A DNA stretch of 46,755 nt from Chlamydiota bacterium (lineage in GTDB: Bacteria; Chlamydiota; Chlamydiia; Chlamydiales; JAAKFQ01). Numbering within the stretch: the first letter of the stretch is position 1; every line of letters begins with the position of its first letter. Where the stretch lies: assembly GCA_011064725.1 (NCBI GenBank), contig JAAKFQ010000005.1, positions 1 to 46,755 of the forward strand, written 5' to 3'. The position numbers and the translations under genes were made by a program. Below the pieces are notes generated by a model. The model had not been told where the DNA came from and did no database searches. It worked only from the letters and a program-made list of their open reading frames with translations. Shown here one piece after another: positions 1-8,776 of the stretch.

Positions 1-2655
1 CAATTTGATTCGGTTTCTGTTGATGGATGTGAGTTTACTTCTTGCATAGCAAGCTCCACAAGCCTTGGTGGAGCCGTTTTTAGTGCTGCCCCTATAGAAG
101 TGACGAGCAGCTCGTTTACTTCCTGCACTGCGGGTAGGGGCGGGGCTATTGGAGAGATAAACCCCCAAAGTATAAAAGTTGGCGGATCGATCAATAATTT
201 TAGTAGCTGTACAGCGGTATCTGATGGTGGTGCGATTGCTGGGTTTGGGACAGTTTTAGTTAATGGTACCCTTAACACGTTTGGACATTGTTCTGCAGGC
301 GAAAACGGGGGTGCAATTTGGGCAGACAAGGCGATTAATATAGCCAACAGCTCTATTTTTTCGACCTGTTCTGCAGATAAAAACGGTGGTGCAATTTATG
401 GCGCGTCGACGGTTAGTGTTGTAAGCTCCCAATTTAATCCATGCACAGCCAAACTAAAAGGTGGCGCGATTTATTCTACAGATGACCTTAATGTTTCTCA
501 AAGTTCATTTACTTTGTGTACGGCGATTACAGGTGGTGCGATTTTTGGGGATAGTGGCGCGACAATCACAACACTTAACAATGTGTTTAATTCGTGTGAT
601 GCAACTGGATCGGGTGGTGGTGGTGCTATCAATGTTCTAAAGGAATTAGAAAGTACGGGTGATTTTTTCCACAATTGTACAACAATAGCTGATGGTGGTG
701 CAATTTTTGGAGATGTAAGTGCGATAATTATAACAGAAAACGCAAAATTTAATTCATGCACATCGAGCGATAATGGTGGTGCGATTTATGTTAGAAAGAC
801 ATTAGATATTTCCGATTGTAGTTTTAATCAATGCGATGCTCAATTTGATGGCGGCGCGATTTATGTTGAAAAAACAGGGACACTTACATTTTCAGGTCCT
901 GTATCTTTTTCAGGCAACACGGCTAATCGCGGCAAAGACGTGTTTATAGAGTCAGGAGTAAGCTTTACTGTTGATACGTCTGCTAATATTACCATTCCTA
1001 ATCCTATTGAAAGTAATCAGGCTGGAGCTAGTGGAACTTTTATCAAGCGAGGCAGCGGAAAGCTCTCTTTAAATGGAGATAATACCTATGACACAGTTAG
1101 TACCACAATTGAAGAAGGAGAACTACATGTCGATGGATCTATCATCACTGATATAGATGTAAAACCCGGAACCACAATAAGTGGAAACTTAACAACCCAA
1201 AAAGACTTAAAAAATGAAGGTTTAATGAAACCTGGTGACGATGGGCTTGGACAAATTTTTGTGAACGGAACCTTTGAACAAACAACCGATGGTATCTTAG
1301 AGGTAGACCTTACGCCAACAGGTGTTGTTGCACATAAAACCTATGTTGTAACCCCCAATCCCGCAACCGTTAACGGTGAGTTTTTAGTTAAAATCGAAAA
1401 TGGGAACTACATTAAAGGCACAGAATATACAATTGTTCAAGGTCCGATTGCGTCTTATTCGGTAATCGTTACAAAAACAGGTGCGCTAGCGAGTCAGATT
1501 GATTTGTCGCTTGTTGAAGGAAGCCTAAAACTTATCGTTAACAACACAGTGATTTTTATTTGTCCAGAGCTTCCCCAAGGAAACCCCCGTATGATTATTC
1601 AAGCGTTTGATGCGCTCGATCTCACTCCTGCATCACCTATGGCGCTCATTGTTGAGGCGTTTGGACAGCTAAGCTGTCCCGATCCTTTGGCTACCATTTT
1701 GAATAATATGACAGCAGCAAATTATGCTAATCTTGAATGGATGACTGTTTCTACAGACACACAATTAAGCTACATATTGGGTTATCATGCGCACGCCATC
1801 AAATGTGCTAAGGACGAGCCTTGCGGAACATGTAAGAGTCAAGGAATTTGGGTAAGCGGCATGGGTGGTTTTGAAAACATGCGCTCTTTTGGTTGGCTTT
1901 CTGGATATGAAGCAGATACAGGAGGTGTTTTAGCAGGACTAGATTTTTGCGAGCACCCGTTTTATTTTGGGTTTGCCGGAGGATACACGTATACCGATTT
2001 TCATCTAAGAGAGAATGCGGGGTTTGGAGATATTCAATCTGGATTTGGGGCTGCTTATGGTGGGTTTATTTCGAAAAGCTTTATTGCTGATGCATCTGTC
2101 ATTGTAGGCGGCAAACATTTTGATATGCATCGCAAAATTGTCTTTTTGACAGTGAATGAAGTTCCCCATTCTACGTTTGAAACGCCTTTTGTTAACACGC
2201 ATTTGGGACTTATGGGACAGATTTACCTCTCTGATTTTCGCTTAGAAGCTTTTGGGAATATCGATTATCACTATTTGTTTATAGGTCCTGTTTTAGAAAA
2301 AGGATCAACACTTGATTTGTTTGTAAACCGCCATCATTCGCATTTTATAAAGGCAGAGATCGGAACAAATCTAAAGGGCATTTTCAAACACCAAGACATA
2401 TGCTATGCACCTTTTATTGGTGTGAGCGGTGTTGTTAAAGTGCCGCTTGGAAACACCGAGTACGGCGCGTTTTTTGCAGGCGAGACATTCTATCAAAACA
2501 CGCTGACAACCAGTCACTCTCAAAAACTTGTTTCTCCTCGGTGTGGTGTGCGCATTTACACAACATCTTTTATTTTCATGATTAATTATAGGGGAGAGTT
2601 TAACAAATATATCCAAAACCACCAAGTCGATGGCAGTCTAGAATGGTCTTTTTAG
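1..2655 (+). CDS. Pmp-like autotransporter (type Va), 5' end outside window
   Basis: The frame is open from base 1, so the real start lies upstream; the ATG at 100 is internal. The N-terminal part is a repeat passenger in which GGAI motifs alternate about one to one with F-x-x-C motifs (about ten of each; for example FNSC, FTLC, FHNC), the pattern of a chlamydial Pmp beta-helix but with Cys in place of the Asn of the usual FxxN. It is followed by an autotransporter-associated strand motif (LSLNGDNTYD), a Pmp middle region, a short Cys-rich linker (CAKDEPCGTCK) and a C-terminal beta-barrel beginning near GIWVSGMGGFEN and ending in Phe (LEWSF), the expected outer-membrane insertion signal. Role by family: surface-exposed adhesin, exported by Sec and inserted by the Bam machinery. 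First of three tandem paralogues; 43 bases separate it from the next. Its barrel resembles that of the third copy closely (shared GAFF and FYQNT segments). Confidence 0.9.
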   Translation, partial: QFDSVSVDGCEFTSCIASSTSLGGAVFSAAPIEVTSSSFTSCTAGRGGAIGEINPQSIKVGGSINNFSSCTAVSDGGAIAGFGTVLVNGTLNTFGHCSAGENGGAIWADKAINIANSSIFSTCSADKNGGAIYGASTVSVVSSQFNPCTAKLKGGAIYSTDDLNVSQSSFTLCTAITGGAIFGDSGATITTLNNVFNSCDATGSGGGGAINVLKELESTGDFFHNCTTIADGGAIFGDVSAIIITENAKFNSCTSSDNGGAIYVRKTLDISDCSFNQCDAQFDGGAIYVEKTGTLTFSGPVSFSGNTANRGKDVFIESGVSFTVDTSANITIPNPIESNQAGASGTFIKRGSGKLSLNGDNTYDTVSTTIEEGELHVDGSIITDIDVKPGTTISGNLTTQKDLKNEGLMKPGDDGLGQIFVNGTFEQTTDGILEVDLTPTGVVAHKTYVVTPNPATVNGEFLVKIENGNYIKGTEYTIVQGPIASYSVIVTKTGALASQIDLSLVEGSLKLIVNNTVIFICPELPQGNPRMIIQAFDALDLTPASPMALIVEAFGQLSCPDPLATILNNMTAANYANLEWMTVSTDTQLSYILGYHAHAIKCAKDEPCGTCKSQGIWVSGMGGFENMRSFGWLSGYEADTGGVLAGLDFCEHPFYFGFAGGYTYTDFHLRENAGFGDIQSGFGAAYGGFISKSFIADASVIVGGKHFDMHRKIVFLTVNEVPHSTFETPFVNTHLGLMGQIYLSDFRLEAFGNIDYHYLFIGPVLEKGSTLDLFVNRHHSHFIKAEIGTNLKGIFKHQDICYAPFIGVSGVVKVPLGNTEYGAFFAGETFYQNTLTTSHSQKLVSPRCGVRIYTTSFIFMINYRGEFNKYIQNHQVDGSLEWSF

Positions 2656-2661
2656 GAATAG

Positions 2662-2690
2662 TTGAAGTTAAAACGCAAAGCCTTTATTTT
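2662..2690 (+). promoter_or_regulatory. Possible sigma-66 promoter for the second pmp
   Basis: TTGAAG and TATTTT are separated by 17 bases. The predicted start would fall about at the ATG (2699), and no Shine-Dalgarno sequence is visible, so a nearly leaderless mRNA is possible. The -10 box is poor; read-through from the first pmp is an alternative. Confidence 0.28.
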
Positions 2691-2698
2691 AAACAAAT

Positions 2699-5554
2699 AT
2701 GAAGCAGCTTTGTTTTTTCTTGTTTTTCTGTAGTCTGTTATTTTCGATACAATATACAGTCAACCTAACAGGAGATAATTTATCATTCACAACCTTACGC
2801 AAAGCGATAGACCAGTCCAACACAGTTGGTGGTATAAATGATATTATTTTTACTCTCCCGACACCCGTAATTACTCTTAGTGGTCTTGATGGTCCTTTAC
2901 CCGCAACAACAGCAATAAACCTGATAATAGATGGAAGTGCTACTCCCACAAACGTAGAAGTTAATGGAGCTTCTGTAGAAAAAATTTTTGGTAAAATTAT
3001 TACCCCAGGCATTGCATTTGATTTAAGAAACCTGATATTTAAAAATGCTACAACCCCTGGTGGAAATAATGGCAGTGTTGTTGAAATAACCTCACAAACT
3101 ACGTCATTAAATGTTGATAATTGTACGTTTGATACATGTACTAGCGGTGCTGCTGGTGGTGCGATTGAAGCAGATAATCATGTGGTTGTGAATAATAGTC
3201 GTTTTATCAATTGTTCTGCTCCCACTAGTACTGGCGGCGCAATAAGAGCTGTTGGAAACATTCCAACAGATGCTCTGCAAGCTTCTAATTCATTTTTTAG
3301 TTTTTGTTCAGCAAGCGTTGGTGGGGCTATTTGGAGCGCTGGAAATATAAAAATTTTTGATAGCGTATTTGAGGATTGCTCTTCAACCTCTGGTGGCGGC
3401 GTAATCTGGGTTAAAAATGCTGAAATTTCTGGCACTAGTTTTACTAGAAGCTCTTCTACTGCAGACGGAAGAGTGATTAGCACGCAGGGCAATTTAACGA
3501 TTTCTAATTGTAGTTTTGATGATTTTAAAACTACTAATGTTGCTGGCCAGGGAGGCGCTATTTATAAAATAAACTTTATAGGTCCTGAAGAGATAAAAAT
3601 TTCTAGTACGAGCTTTAAAGGAGGAACAGCGCCACAAGCTCAAGTTGGCGGTGCGATTTATTGTGAAGATATTTTCCCAGGACAGACAACCATAGAGCTT
3701 TCTGATGTAAGTTTTGAAGACTGTTCTGCGTCAGATGATGGCGGCGCGATATTTTTACCGGCAGGCGCAATCCTAAAGCTTCTTGGGCCTGTATCCTTTT
3801 CCAACAACACGGCTACACGTGGAAAAGATATCTTTATGCAATCAACATCAAGCCTTATTTTTGACACAACAGCTACTGTTGAGATTCCAAACCCCGTTGA
3901 AAGCGAACAAACCGTAAGCCCTGACGGCGGTATCATTAAACGCAATACAGGCAAACTCTCGCTAAACGGAGACAATACCTACACAGGAAGCACCACAATT
4001 GAAGCTGGCGAACTTCATATTGAGGGCTCTGTGATCACAAGTATCGACGTGCAAGCAGGTAGTATTTTAAGTGGTGACATAGTCATTTATAACGGAGATT
4101 TGACAAACACAGGAGGAAACATTTTACCTGGAAATGGAAATATTGGAGAAATACGACTCATACATGGAAAATTTGAACAAACAGCAGGCACCTTAGAAGT
4201 AGATATCACTCCAACAGCTCTAGATTCAGATAAAATTTTTATCGAAACAGATGGAGCTTCTACATTTGCAGGAACGCTACAAATTGATATCGGACTTGGA
4301 AATTACATTGATGGCACGCTTTACAAGGTAATCGATGGCGTTGTTGCCTTTGATCCTGATCTAATTACTCTTGAAAAAGTAGGTCCTCTTGCTGACAAAG
4401 TCAATGTTAAAATTGAACAAGGAAGCTTGAACATCATTGTCACAAACACGGTGCTTTTTGCATGTGGTGATGCTGCACCAGGCAATCCATTAACCATGGA
4501 AACAGCAATAAAAAACTTAGACATACCGCCAAATTCTCCTTTATCTCAAATTATAGAAGCTTTAGGAATTTTACCTTGTCCTTCGCAAGAGCTCGACAAT
4601 GTTTTAAACAAAATGACAGCAGCAAACTTAGCAAACCTTGAATGGATCACCTTGACAACAGATACACAAATCAGCGCTCTTTTTGCAAATCGCATCTACG
4701 TTCAAGAGTGTCAAGAAAACAGATGCCAATGCAAAAAAAGCAGCATTTGGGCACAAGGGCTTGGAAACTTTGAAGACACAAACACATTTGATTGGCTCTC
4801 TGGCTATGATGCTAATACGCTTGGTGGACTTGTGGGTTTTGATACATGTACAAACCACATCCAAGTGGGTTTTGGCGGTGGTTATACCTATACAGATTTT
4901 AGTCTTAAAGATGATGCAGGGTTTGGGGATATCCATTCTGGATTTGGTGCACTGTATGCAAGCTTTTTATCGCGCAACTTTATCGCTAACGCTTCTGTTA
5001 TGATTGGTGGCAAGCATTTCGACATGAATCGCAAAGTGGCATTTTTAATGATCAATGAAGTGGCGAACTCTAAATTCAACTCCCCATTTGTGAATACGCA
5101 TTTAGGACTGATGGCTATAGGAAACTTGCATGATTTTCGTCTAGAGATTTTTGCAAATGCAGACTATCATTATTGGTATAGAGAAGCTCTTTTAGAAACG
5201 GGCACACCCATTAATCTCTTTATCACAAAACACCATTCGCATTTTATCAAAGCAGAAGTTGGCACAAACCTAAAAGCGATTTTAAACTATCAGAACAAAT
5301 GTTTTGTGCCTTTTGTAGGATTTAGCATCATTAAGAAATTCCCGCTTGGAAAAACCAATTACAATGCACGCTTTGAAGATAGTAGCTTTTGCATGTACAC
5401 ACTCACATCAAGCACAGTGCAAGAGTTGGCGTCACCTCGATGTGGTCTTCGTATTCACACCAAATCGTTCGCATTTTCCATAGGTTACAGAGGCGAATTC
5501 AACAAATATACCAAAGACCACCAAGTCGATGGTGGCTTGGAGTGGACGTTTTGA
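2699..5554 (+). CDS. Pmp-like autotransporter (type Va)
   Basis: 951 aa, full length. A hydrophobic signal peptide (residues 1 to about 17) is followed by a CSLREA-like opening (TLRKAIDQSN), then a repeat passenger with GGAI/GGVI motifs and F-x-x-C motifs. The pairing is less regular than in its neighbours: several units read TSFTRS, CSFDDF or TSFKGG. A strand motif typical of autotransporter-associated repeats (LNGDNTYTGSTTI) lies before the Pmp middle domain. A Cys-rich linker (CQENRCQCKK) precedes the C-terminal barrel, which ends EWTF. Role by family: outer-membrane adhesin of the infectious form. No good ribosome binding site is seen before the ATG. It is the most diverged of the three copies in its passenger but shares the barrel. 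Confidence 0.9.
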   Translation: MKQLCFFLFFCSLLFSIQYTVNLTGDNLSFTTLRKAIDQSNTVGGINDIIFTLPTPVITLSGLDGPLPATTAINLIIDGSATPTNVEVNGASVEKIFGKIITPGIAFDLRNLIFKNATTPGGNNGSVVEITSQTTSLNVDNCTFDTCTSGAAGGAIEADNHVVVNNSRFINCSAPTSTGGAIRAVGNIPTDALQASNSFFSFCSASVGGAIWSAGNIKIFDSVFEDCSSTSGGGVIWVKNAEISGTSFTRSSSTADGRVISTQGNLTISNCSFDDFKTTNVAGQGGAIYKINFIGPEEIKISSTSFKGGTAPQAQVGGAIYCEDIFPGQTTIELSDVSFEDCSASDDGGAIFLPAGAILKLLGPVSFSNNTATRGKDIFMQSTSSLIFDTTATVEIPNPVESEQTVSPDGGIIKRNTGKLSLNGDNTYTGSTTIEAGELHIEGSVITSIDVQAGSILSGDIVIYNGDLTNTGGNILPGNGNIGEIRLIHGKFEQTAGTLEVDITPTALDSDKIFIETDGASTFAGTLQIDIGLGNYIDGTLYKVIDGVVAFDPDLITLEKVGPLADKVNVKIEQGSLNIIVTNTVLFACGDAAPGNPLTMETAIKNLDIPPNSPLSQIIEALGILPCPSQELDNVLNKMTAANLANLEWITLTTDTQISALFANRIYVQECQENRCQCKKSSIWAQGLGNFEDTNTFDWLSGYDANTLGGLVGFDTCTNHIQVGFGGGYTYTDFSLKDDAGFGDIHSGFGALYASFLSRNFIANASVMIGGKHFDMNRKVAFLMINEVANSKFNSPFVNTHLGLMAIGNLHDFRLEIFANADYHYWYREALLETGTPINLFITKHHSHFIKAEVGTNLKAILNYQNKCFVPFVGFSIIKKFPLGKTNYNARFEDSSFCMYTLTSSTVQELASPRCGLRIHTKSFAFSIGYRGEFNKYTKDHQVDGGLEWTF

Positions 5555-5570
5555 TCGCTTAAGAAAAAAC
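5552..5570 (+). repeat. 19-bp direct repeat at pmp stop codon, copy 1
   Basis: The stop codon and the following 16 non-coding bases (TGATCGCTTAAGAAAAAAC) are identical to those after the third pmp at 8705-8723. Similarity therefore runs past the coding region and marks the end point of a gene duplication or a recombination. Confidence 0.8.
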
Positions 5571-5571
5571 A

Positions 5572-5599
5572 TTGATATTTTTTACATATTCTTTAACAT
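5572..5599 (+). promoter_or_regulatory. Probable sigma-66 promoter for the third pmp
   Basis: TTGATA (5572-5577) and TAACAT (5594-5599) are 16 bases apart, followed by a short leader with an AGGAG ribosome binding site six bases before the GTG start. The position just after the duplicated stop region fits a promoter belonging to this gene alone. Confidence 0.5.
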
Positions 5600-5620
5600 G
5601 AAGAAAAATAGGAGTTTTTT

Positions 5621-8600
5621 GTGAAGTGTTTTTGGTTTTTACTGATTCTATGCCACACGCTTTTTGCGCTTGATGAGACTGTGACATCTAATTTGGATGA
5701 TTCTTCTGGTGGCACACTAAGGGAAGCCATTGTGGCGATTAACTCTGCAGCAGAATCCACAAACAACATTGATTTTAACCTCCCAGGCTCAACCACTATT
5801 ACGCTTGGATCTAGTCTTCTCATACCTACAAAGGAATTAACTATCGACGGTACAAATGGGGGCAACACAGTGACTGTGGATGGTGATAATAGTTATCAGA
5901 TTTTCGTCGGATTGGTAAGTATTGATTTTACTTTACAAAACATCAATTTTTCAAACGCAAGCAGCAATATTTTTGGAGGCGTTGTTGGATCAAACAATTC
6001 TGTCACCATTTCCAATGGAACTTTTACAACTTGCTCTGTAACACCTGCTTCAGGAGATGCATTTGGCGGCGCGATTTTGGGTGATACTATCACCCTAACG
6101 GGCACGAATAGTTTCAGTGGTTGCTTGGCAACATCTGCTTCAGGAAATGCATTTGGTGGTGCGATTTATGGAAATAGTACCACTACCCTAACGGGCACGA
6201 ATAGTTTCAGTGGTTGCTTTGTAACATCTGCTTCAGGAGATGCATTTGGCGGCGCGATTTTGGGAGCTGGTCCCATCACCCTAACAGACACGAATAGTTT
6301 CAGCGATTGCTTTGCAACAGCTGCTTCAGATGAGGCACGAGGCGGCGCGATTTTGGGAAATAGTACCATTACCCTAACAGGCACGAATAGTTTCAGCGAT
6401 TGCTTTGTAAAATCTATTTCAAAAAATGCACTTGGCGGCGCGATTTTTGGAATAGATACTATCACCCTAACGGGCACGAATAGTTTCAGTGGTTGCTTTG
6501 CAACAGCTGCTTCAGAAGATGCAGCTGGCGGCGCGATTTTGGGTGATACTATCACCCTAACAGGCACGAATAGTTTCAGTGGTTGCTTTGCAACATCTGC
6601 TTCAGGAAATGCACTTGGCGGCGCGATTGGGGGAAATAGTACTATTGCAATTTCAGATGGAACCTTTACAAACTGTTCTGCTGAGGGAAATTCAGAGGCA
6701 CGAGGCGGCGCGATTTATGGAACTGGTCCCCTCACCCTAACAGGCACGAATAGTTTCAGCGGTTGCTCTGCAACATCTACCGCAGGTACTGCGAAAGGCG
6801 GTGCGATTTATGTAGTTTCAGGCGGAACTTTAGAAATCAAAGGTCCTACAACATTTTCAGGAAACCAAGCCACACAAGGAAAAGATATCTTCATGGAATC
6901 TGGCGCTAGCTTTCTTTTTGATACAGATGCTAATGTCACAGTTCCCAATCCTATTGAAAGTGATCAATCAGGGCCCAGTGGAACTTTTGTAAAAAATGGC
7001 ACAGGAAAACTCTCTTTAAATGGAGACAATACCTATGATACAACAGATACTACAGTGAACCTAGGAGAGCTCAACATCAACGGTTCTGTAATCACACCTG
7101 TTATAGTTGATGGAGGAACACTTAGTGGAAATCTGACCATTAATGACAGTCTTACGAATAATGGAGGTACAGTTTCTCCGGGAAATAGCGCGGGGACAAT
7201 ACATGTAACAGACAACTTTACTCAAAATTCTGGAGGAACATTAGAAGTCGATATTACACCTGCACCCGATTCAGACAGATTGTTTATCCAAGCGGATACA
7301 GCAGATGTGGATGGAACACTGCTTGTCAATATTGGAAACGGGAACTATCTCAAAGGCACCGTCTATAAAATCATTGAAGGGACTACGATCATTCGACCAA
7401 CTCTTCAGGTTCAAAAAACAGGGCCATTGGCAAATTTGGTACAAATTGAAATTGTTCCAGGAAGTATCCAATTGGTAATTAATAACACTGTGATTTTTGC
7501 ATGCCAAAGCCTTCCAAAAGGCAATCCACAAATGATGGTTGATGCTCTAAATGCTTTAAATCTTACCGCAGCATCCCCCATGGCACCGCTTGTCACAGCA
7601 CTAGGGTTTTTAAATTGCCCACAACCACTTGGCAATGTTTTAAACACAATGACTGCTGCAAACTATGCGAATCTTGAATGGATGGCGCTGACTGCAGATA
7701 CACAACTTAGCTACATTCTAGGATCTAGAACGCCTTGTCTAAAGTGCACATCATGCGGAAATAACAGTTCACCATCTAAAAAGAACAAAAATAATGGATC
7801 TCATTTTTCTGCACGGATGCAAAACCAAAGAGATAGTTGGCAACACAAATCTGATGGAAATACCCAAGTTAATGAATATGAAAATCGACACACAAGAGGC
7901 GCTTGGGTACAAGTTTTTGGAAATTACGATGATACCAATAACTTTGATTGGCTTTCTGGTTATGATGCTAATACCGGCGGATTTATGGTAGGCTTTGATC
8001 TTTGCACAAGCCCTTACTACATAGGTGTTGGCACAGGATATACCCATACAGATTTCCATCTCCATCAAAATGCAGGGTATGGTGACGTCTACTCTCTTTT
8101 TGGCGCGATTTATGGAGGTATTGTTTTCAAGTATGTGGTTGCAGACGCTTCTGTAATTGTCGGTGGCAAACATTTCAATATGCATCGCACTGTGGTGTTT
8201 TTAAACATCGATGAGAAAGCATGTGCAAAATGGGATTCTCCTTTTGTCAACGCTCACTTAGGGCTTTTAGGCAAATGGCGCTTTTCAGATTATTGCTGGC
8301 AGCTTTTTGGGAATCTTGATTACCACTACTTGTATCTAGGCTCTGTTTTAGAAACAGGGAATATTAAATTGTTAATCAATAGCCATCACTCCAATTTCTT
8401 AAAAGCAGAATTGGGTACGCAAGCAAAAGGTATCTTTAAGCATAAAAATGTGTGCTGGGTTCCTTACGTGGGTGTGAGCGGCATTGTCAAAACACCACTT
8501 GGCAGTACAAACTACGGCGCGTTTTTCGTGGGTAGTAGCTTTTTTCAAAACACACAAACATCTAACGATGCGCAACTACTCATCTCTCCAAGAGCAGGTC

Positions 8601-8707
8601 TACGTGTGCATATGAAAAGCTTCAATGTGTTTGTTGGCTACAAAGGTGAATTTAATCAATACACCAACGACCATCAAGTTGACGGCGGTGTAGAGTGGAC
8701 ATTTTGA
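5621..8707 (+). CDS. Pmp-like autotransporter (type Va) with tandem-repeat passenger
   Basis: 1028 aa. Start is GTG at 5621: AGGAG sits six bases upstream, and the ATG at 5598 runs into a stop. A signal peptide (1 to about 16) is followed by a CSLREA-like opening (GGTLREAIVAIN). The passenger contains a block of near-identical units of about 28-32 residues, each with NSFSGC or NSFSDC and a GGAI motif. Then come an autotransporter-associated strand motif, the Pmp middle domain and a C-terminal barrel ending EWTF. Between middle domain and barrel it carries an insert of about 35 residues, hydrophilic and rich in Lys, Asn, Ser and Gln, that its two neighbours lack, preceded by a CLKCTSCG cluster. 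Family role: surface adhesin. The internal repeats are similar enough at DNA level to recombine. Confidence 0.92.
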   Translation: MKCFWFLLILCHTLFALDETVTSNLDDSSGGTLREAIVAINSAAESTNNIDFNLPGSTTITLGSSLLIPTKELTIDGTNGGNTVTVDGDNSYQIFVGLVSIDFTLQNINFSNASSNIFGGVVGSNNSVTISNGTFTTCSVTPASGDAFGGAILGDTITLTGTNSFSGCLATSASGNAFGGAIYGNSTTTLTGTNSFSGCFVTSASGDAFGGAILGAGPITLTDTNSFSDCFATAASDEARGGAILGNSTITLTGTNSFSDCFVKSISKNALGGAIFGIDTITLTGTNSFSGCFATAASEDAAGGAILGDTITLTGTNSFSGCFATSASGNALGGAIGGNSTIAISDGTFTNCSAEGNSEARGGAIYGTGPLTLTGTNSFSGCSATSTAGTAKGGAIYVVSGGTLEIKGPTTFSGNQATQGKDIFMESGASFLFDTDANVTVPNPIESDQSGPSGTFVKNGTGKLSLNGDNTYDTTDTTVNLGELNINGSVITPVIVDGGTLSGNLTINDSLTNNGGTVSPGNSAGTIHVTDNFTQNSGGTLEVDITPAPDSDRLFIQADTADVDGTLLVNIGNGNYLKGTVYKIIEGTTIIRPTLQVQKTGPLANLVQIEIVPGSIQLVINNTVIFACQSLPKGNPQMMVDALNALNLTAASPMAPLVTALGFLNCPQPLGNVLNTMTAANYANLEWMALTADTQLSYILGSRTPCLKCTSCGNNSSPSKKNKNNGSHFSARMQNQRDSWQHKSDGNTQVNEYENRHTRGAWVQVFGNYDDTNNFDWLSGYDANTGGFMVGFDLCTSPYYIGVGTGYTHTDFHLHQNAGYGDVYSLFGAIYGGIVFKYVVADASVIVGGKHFNMHRTVVFLNIDEKACAKWDSPFVNAHLGLLGKWRFSDYCWQLFGNLDYHYLYLGSVLETGNIKLLINSHHSNFLKAELGTQAKGIFKHKNVCWVPYVGVSGIVKTPLGSTNYGAFFVGSSFFQNTQTSNDAQLLISPRAGLRVHMKSFNVFVGYKGEFNQYTNDHQVDGGVEWTF
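6071..6800 (+). repeat. Coding tandem repeat in third pmp
   Basis: Units of about 84-96 bp recur. The best conserved core reads CTAACRGGCACGAATAG and continues TTTCAG; it is seen near 6095, 6187, 6280, 6368, 6466, 6556 and 6738. Unit lengths stay in frame, so gain or loss would lengthen or shorten the beta-helix without breaking the gene. Confidence 0.85.
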
Positions 8708-8723
8708 TCGCTTAAGAAAAAAC
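8705..8723 (+). repeat. 19-bp direct repeat at pmp stop codon, copy 2
   Basis: Identical to 5552-5570 (see that entry). Sequence diverges immediately afterwards, before thyX. Confidence 0.8.
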
Positions 8724-8776
8724 TTCTTGAAAAGAGAGGTCTTTTTTGGCACCCTTCTTGACTAAAGAGGTGTTGG

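Noticed and set aside
100-2655. ATG at 100 as the true start of the first Pmp
   Set aside because: The same frame is open to base 1 and already shows the FTSC and GGAV motifs before position 100, with no signal peptide after it.
4683-5003. 106-residue same-strand ORF within the second Pmp
   Set aside because: It overlaps the conserved barrel in another frame, lacks a ribosome binding site and shows no protein-like pattern.
6166-6567. Antisense ORF with its own repeats (IAPP-rich)
   Set aside because: It is the reverse complement of the GGAI repeat block; the absence of stops follows from the repeated codons. Similar antisense ORFs in the other Pmps were dropped for the same reason.
6071-6800. 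CRISPR-like array of regular repeats
   Set aside because: The repeats are in frame inside a Pmp, their spacers are themselves similar and code for the same motif, and no cas genes are nearby.
8718-8757. Terminator after the third Pmp (AAAAGA / TCTTTT hairpin)
   Set aside because: The stem is only six A/T-rich pairs with a four-base loop; too weak to report as a feature.
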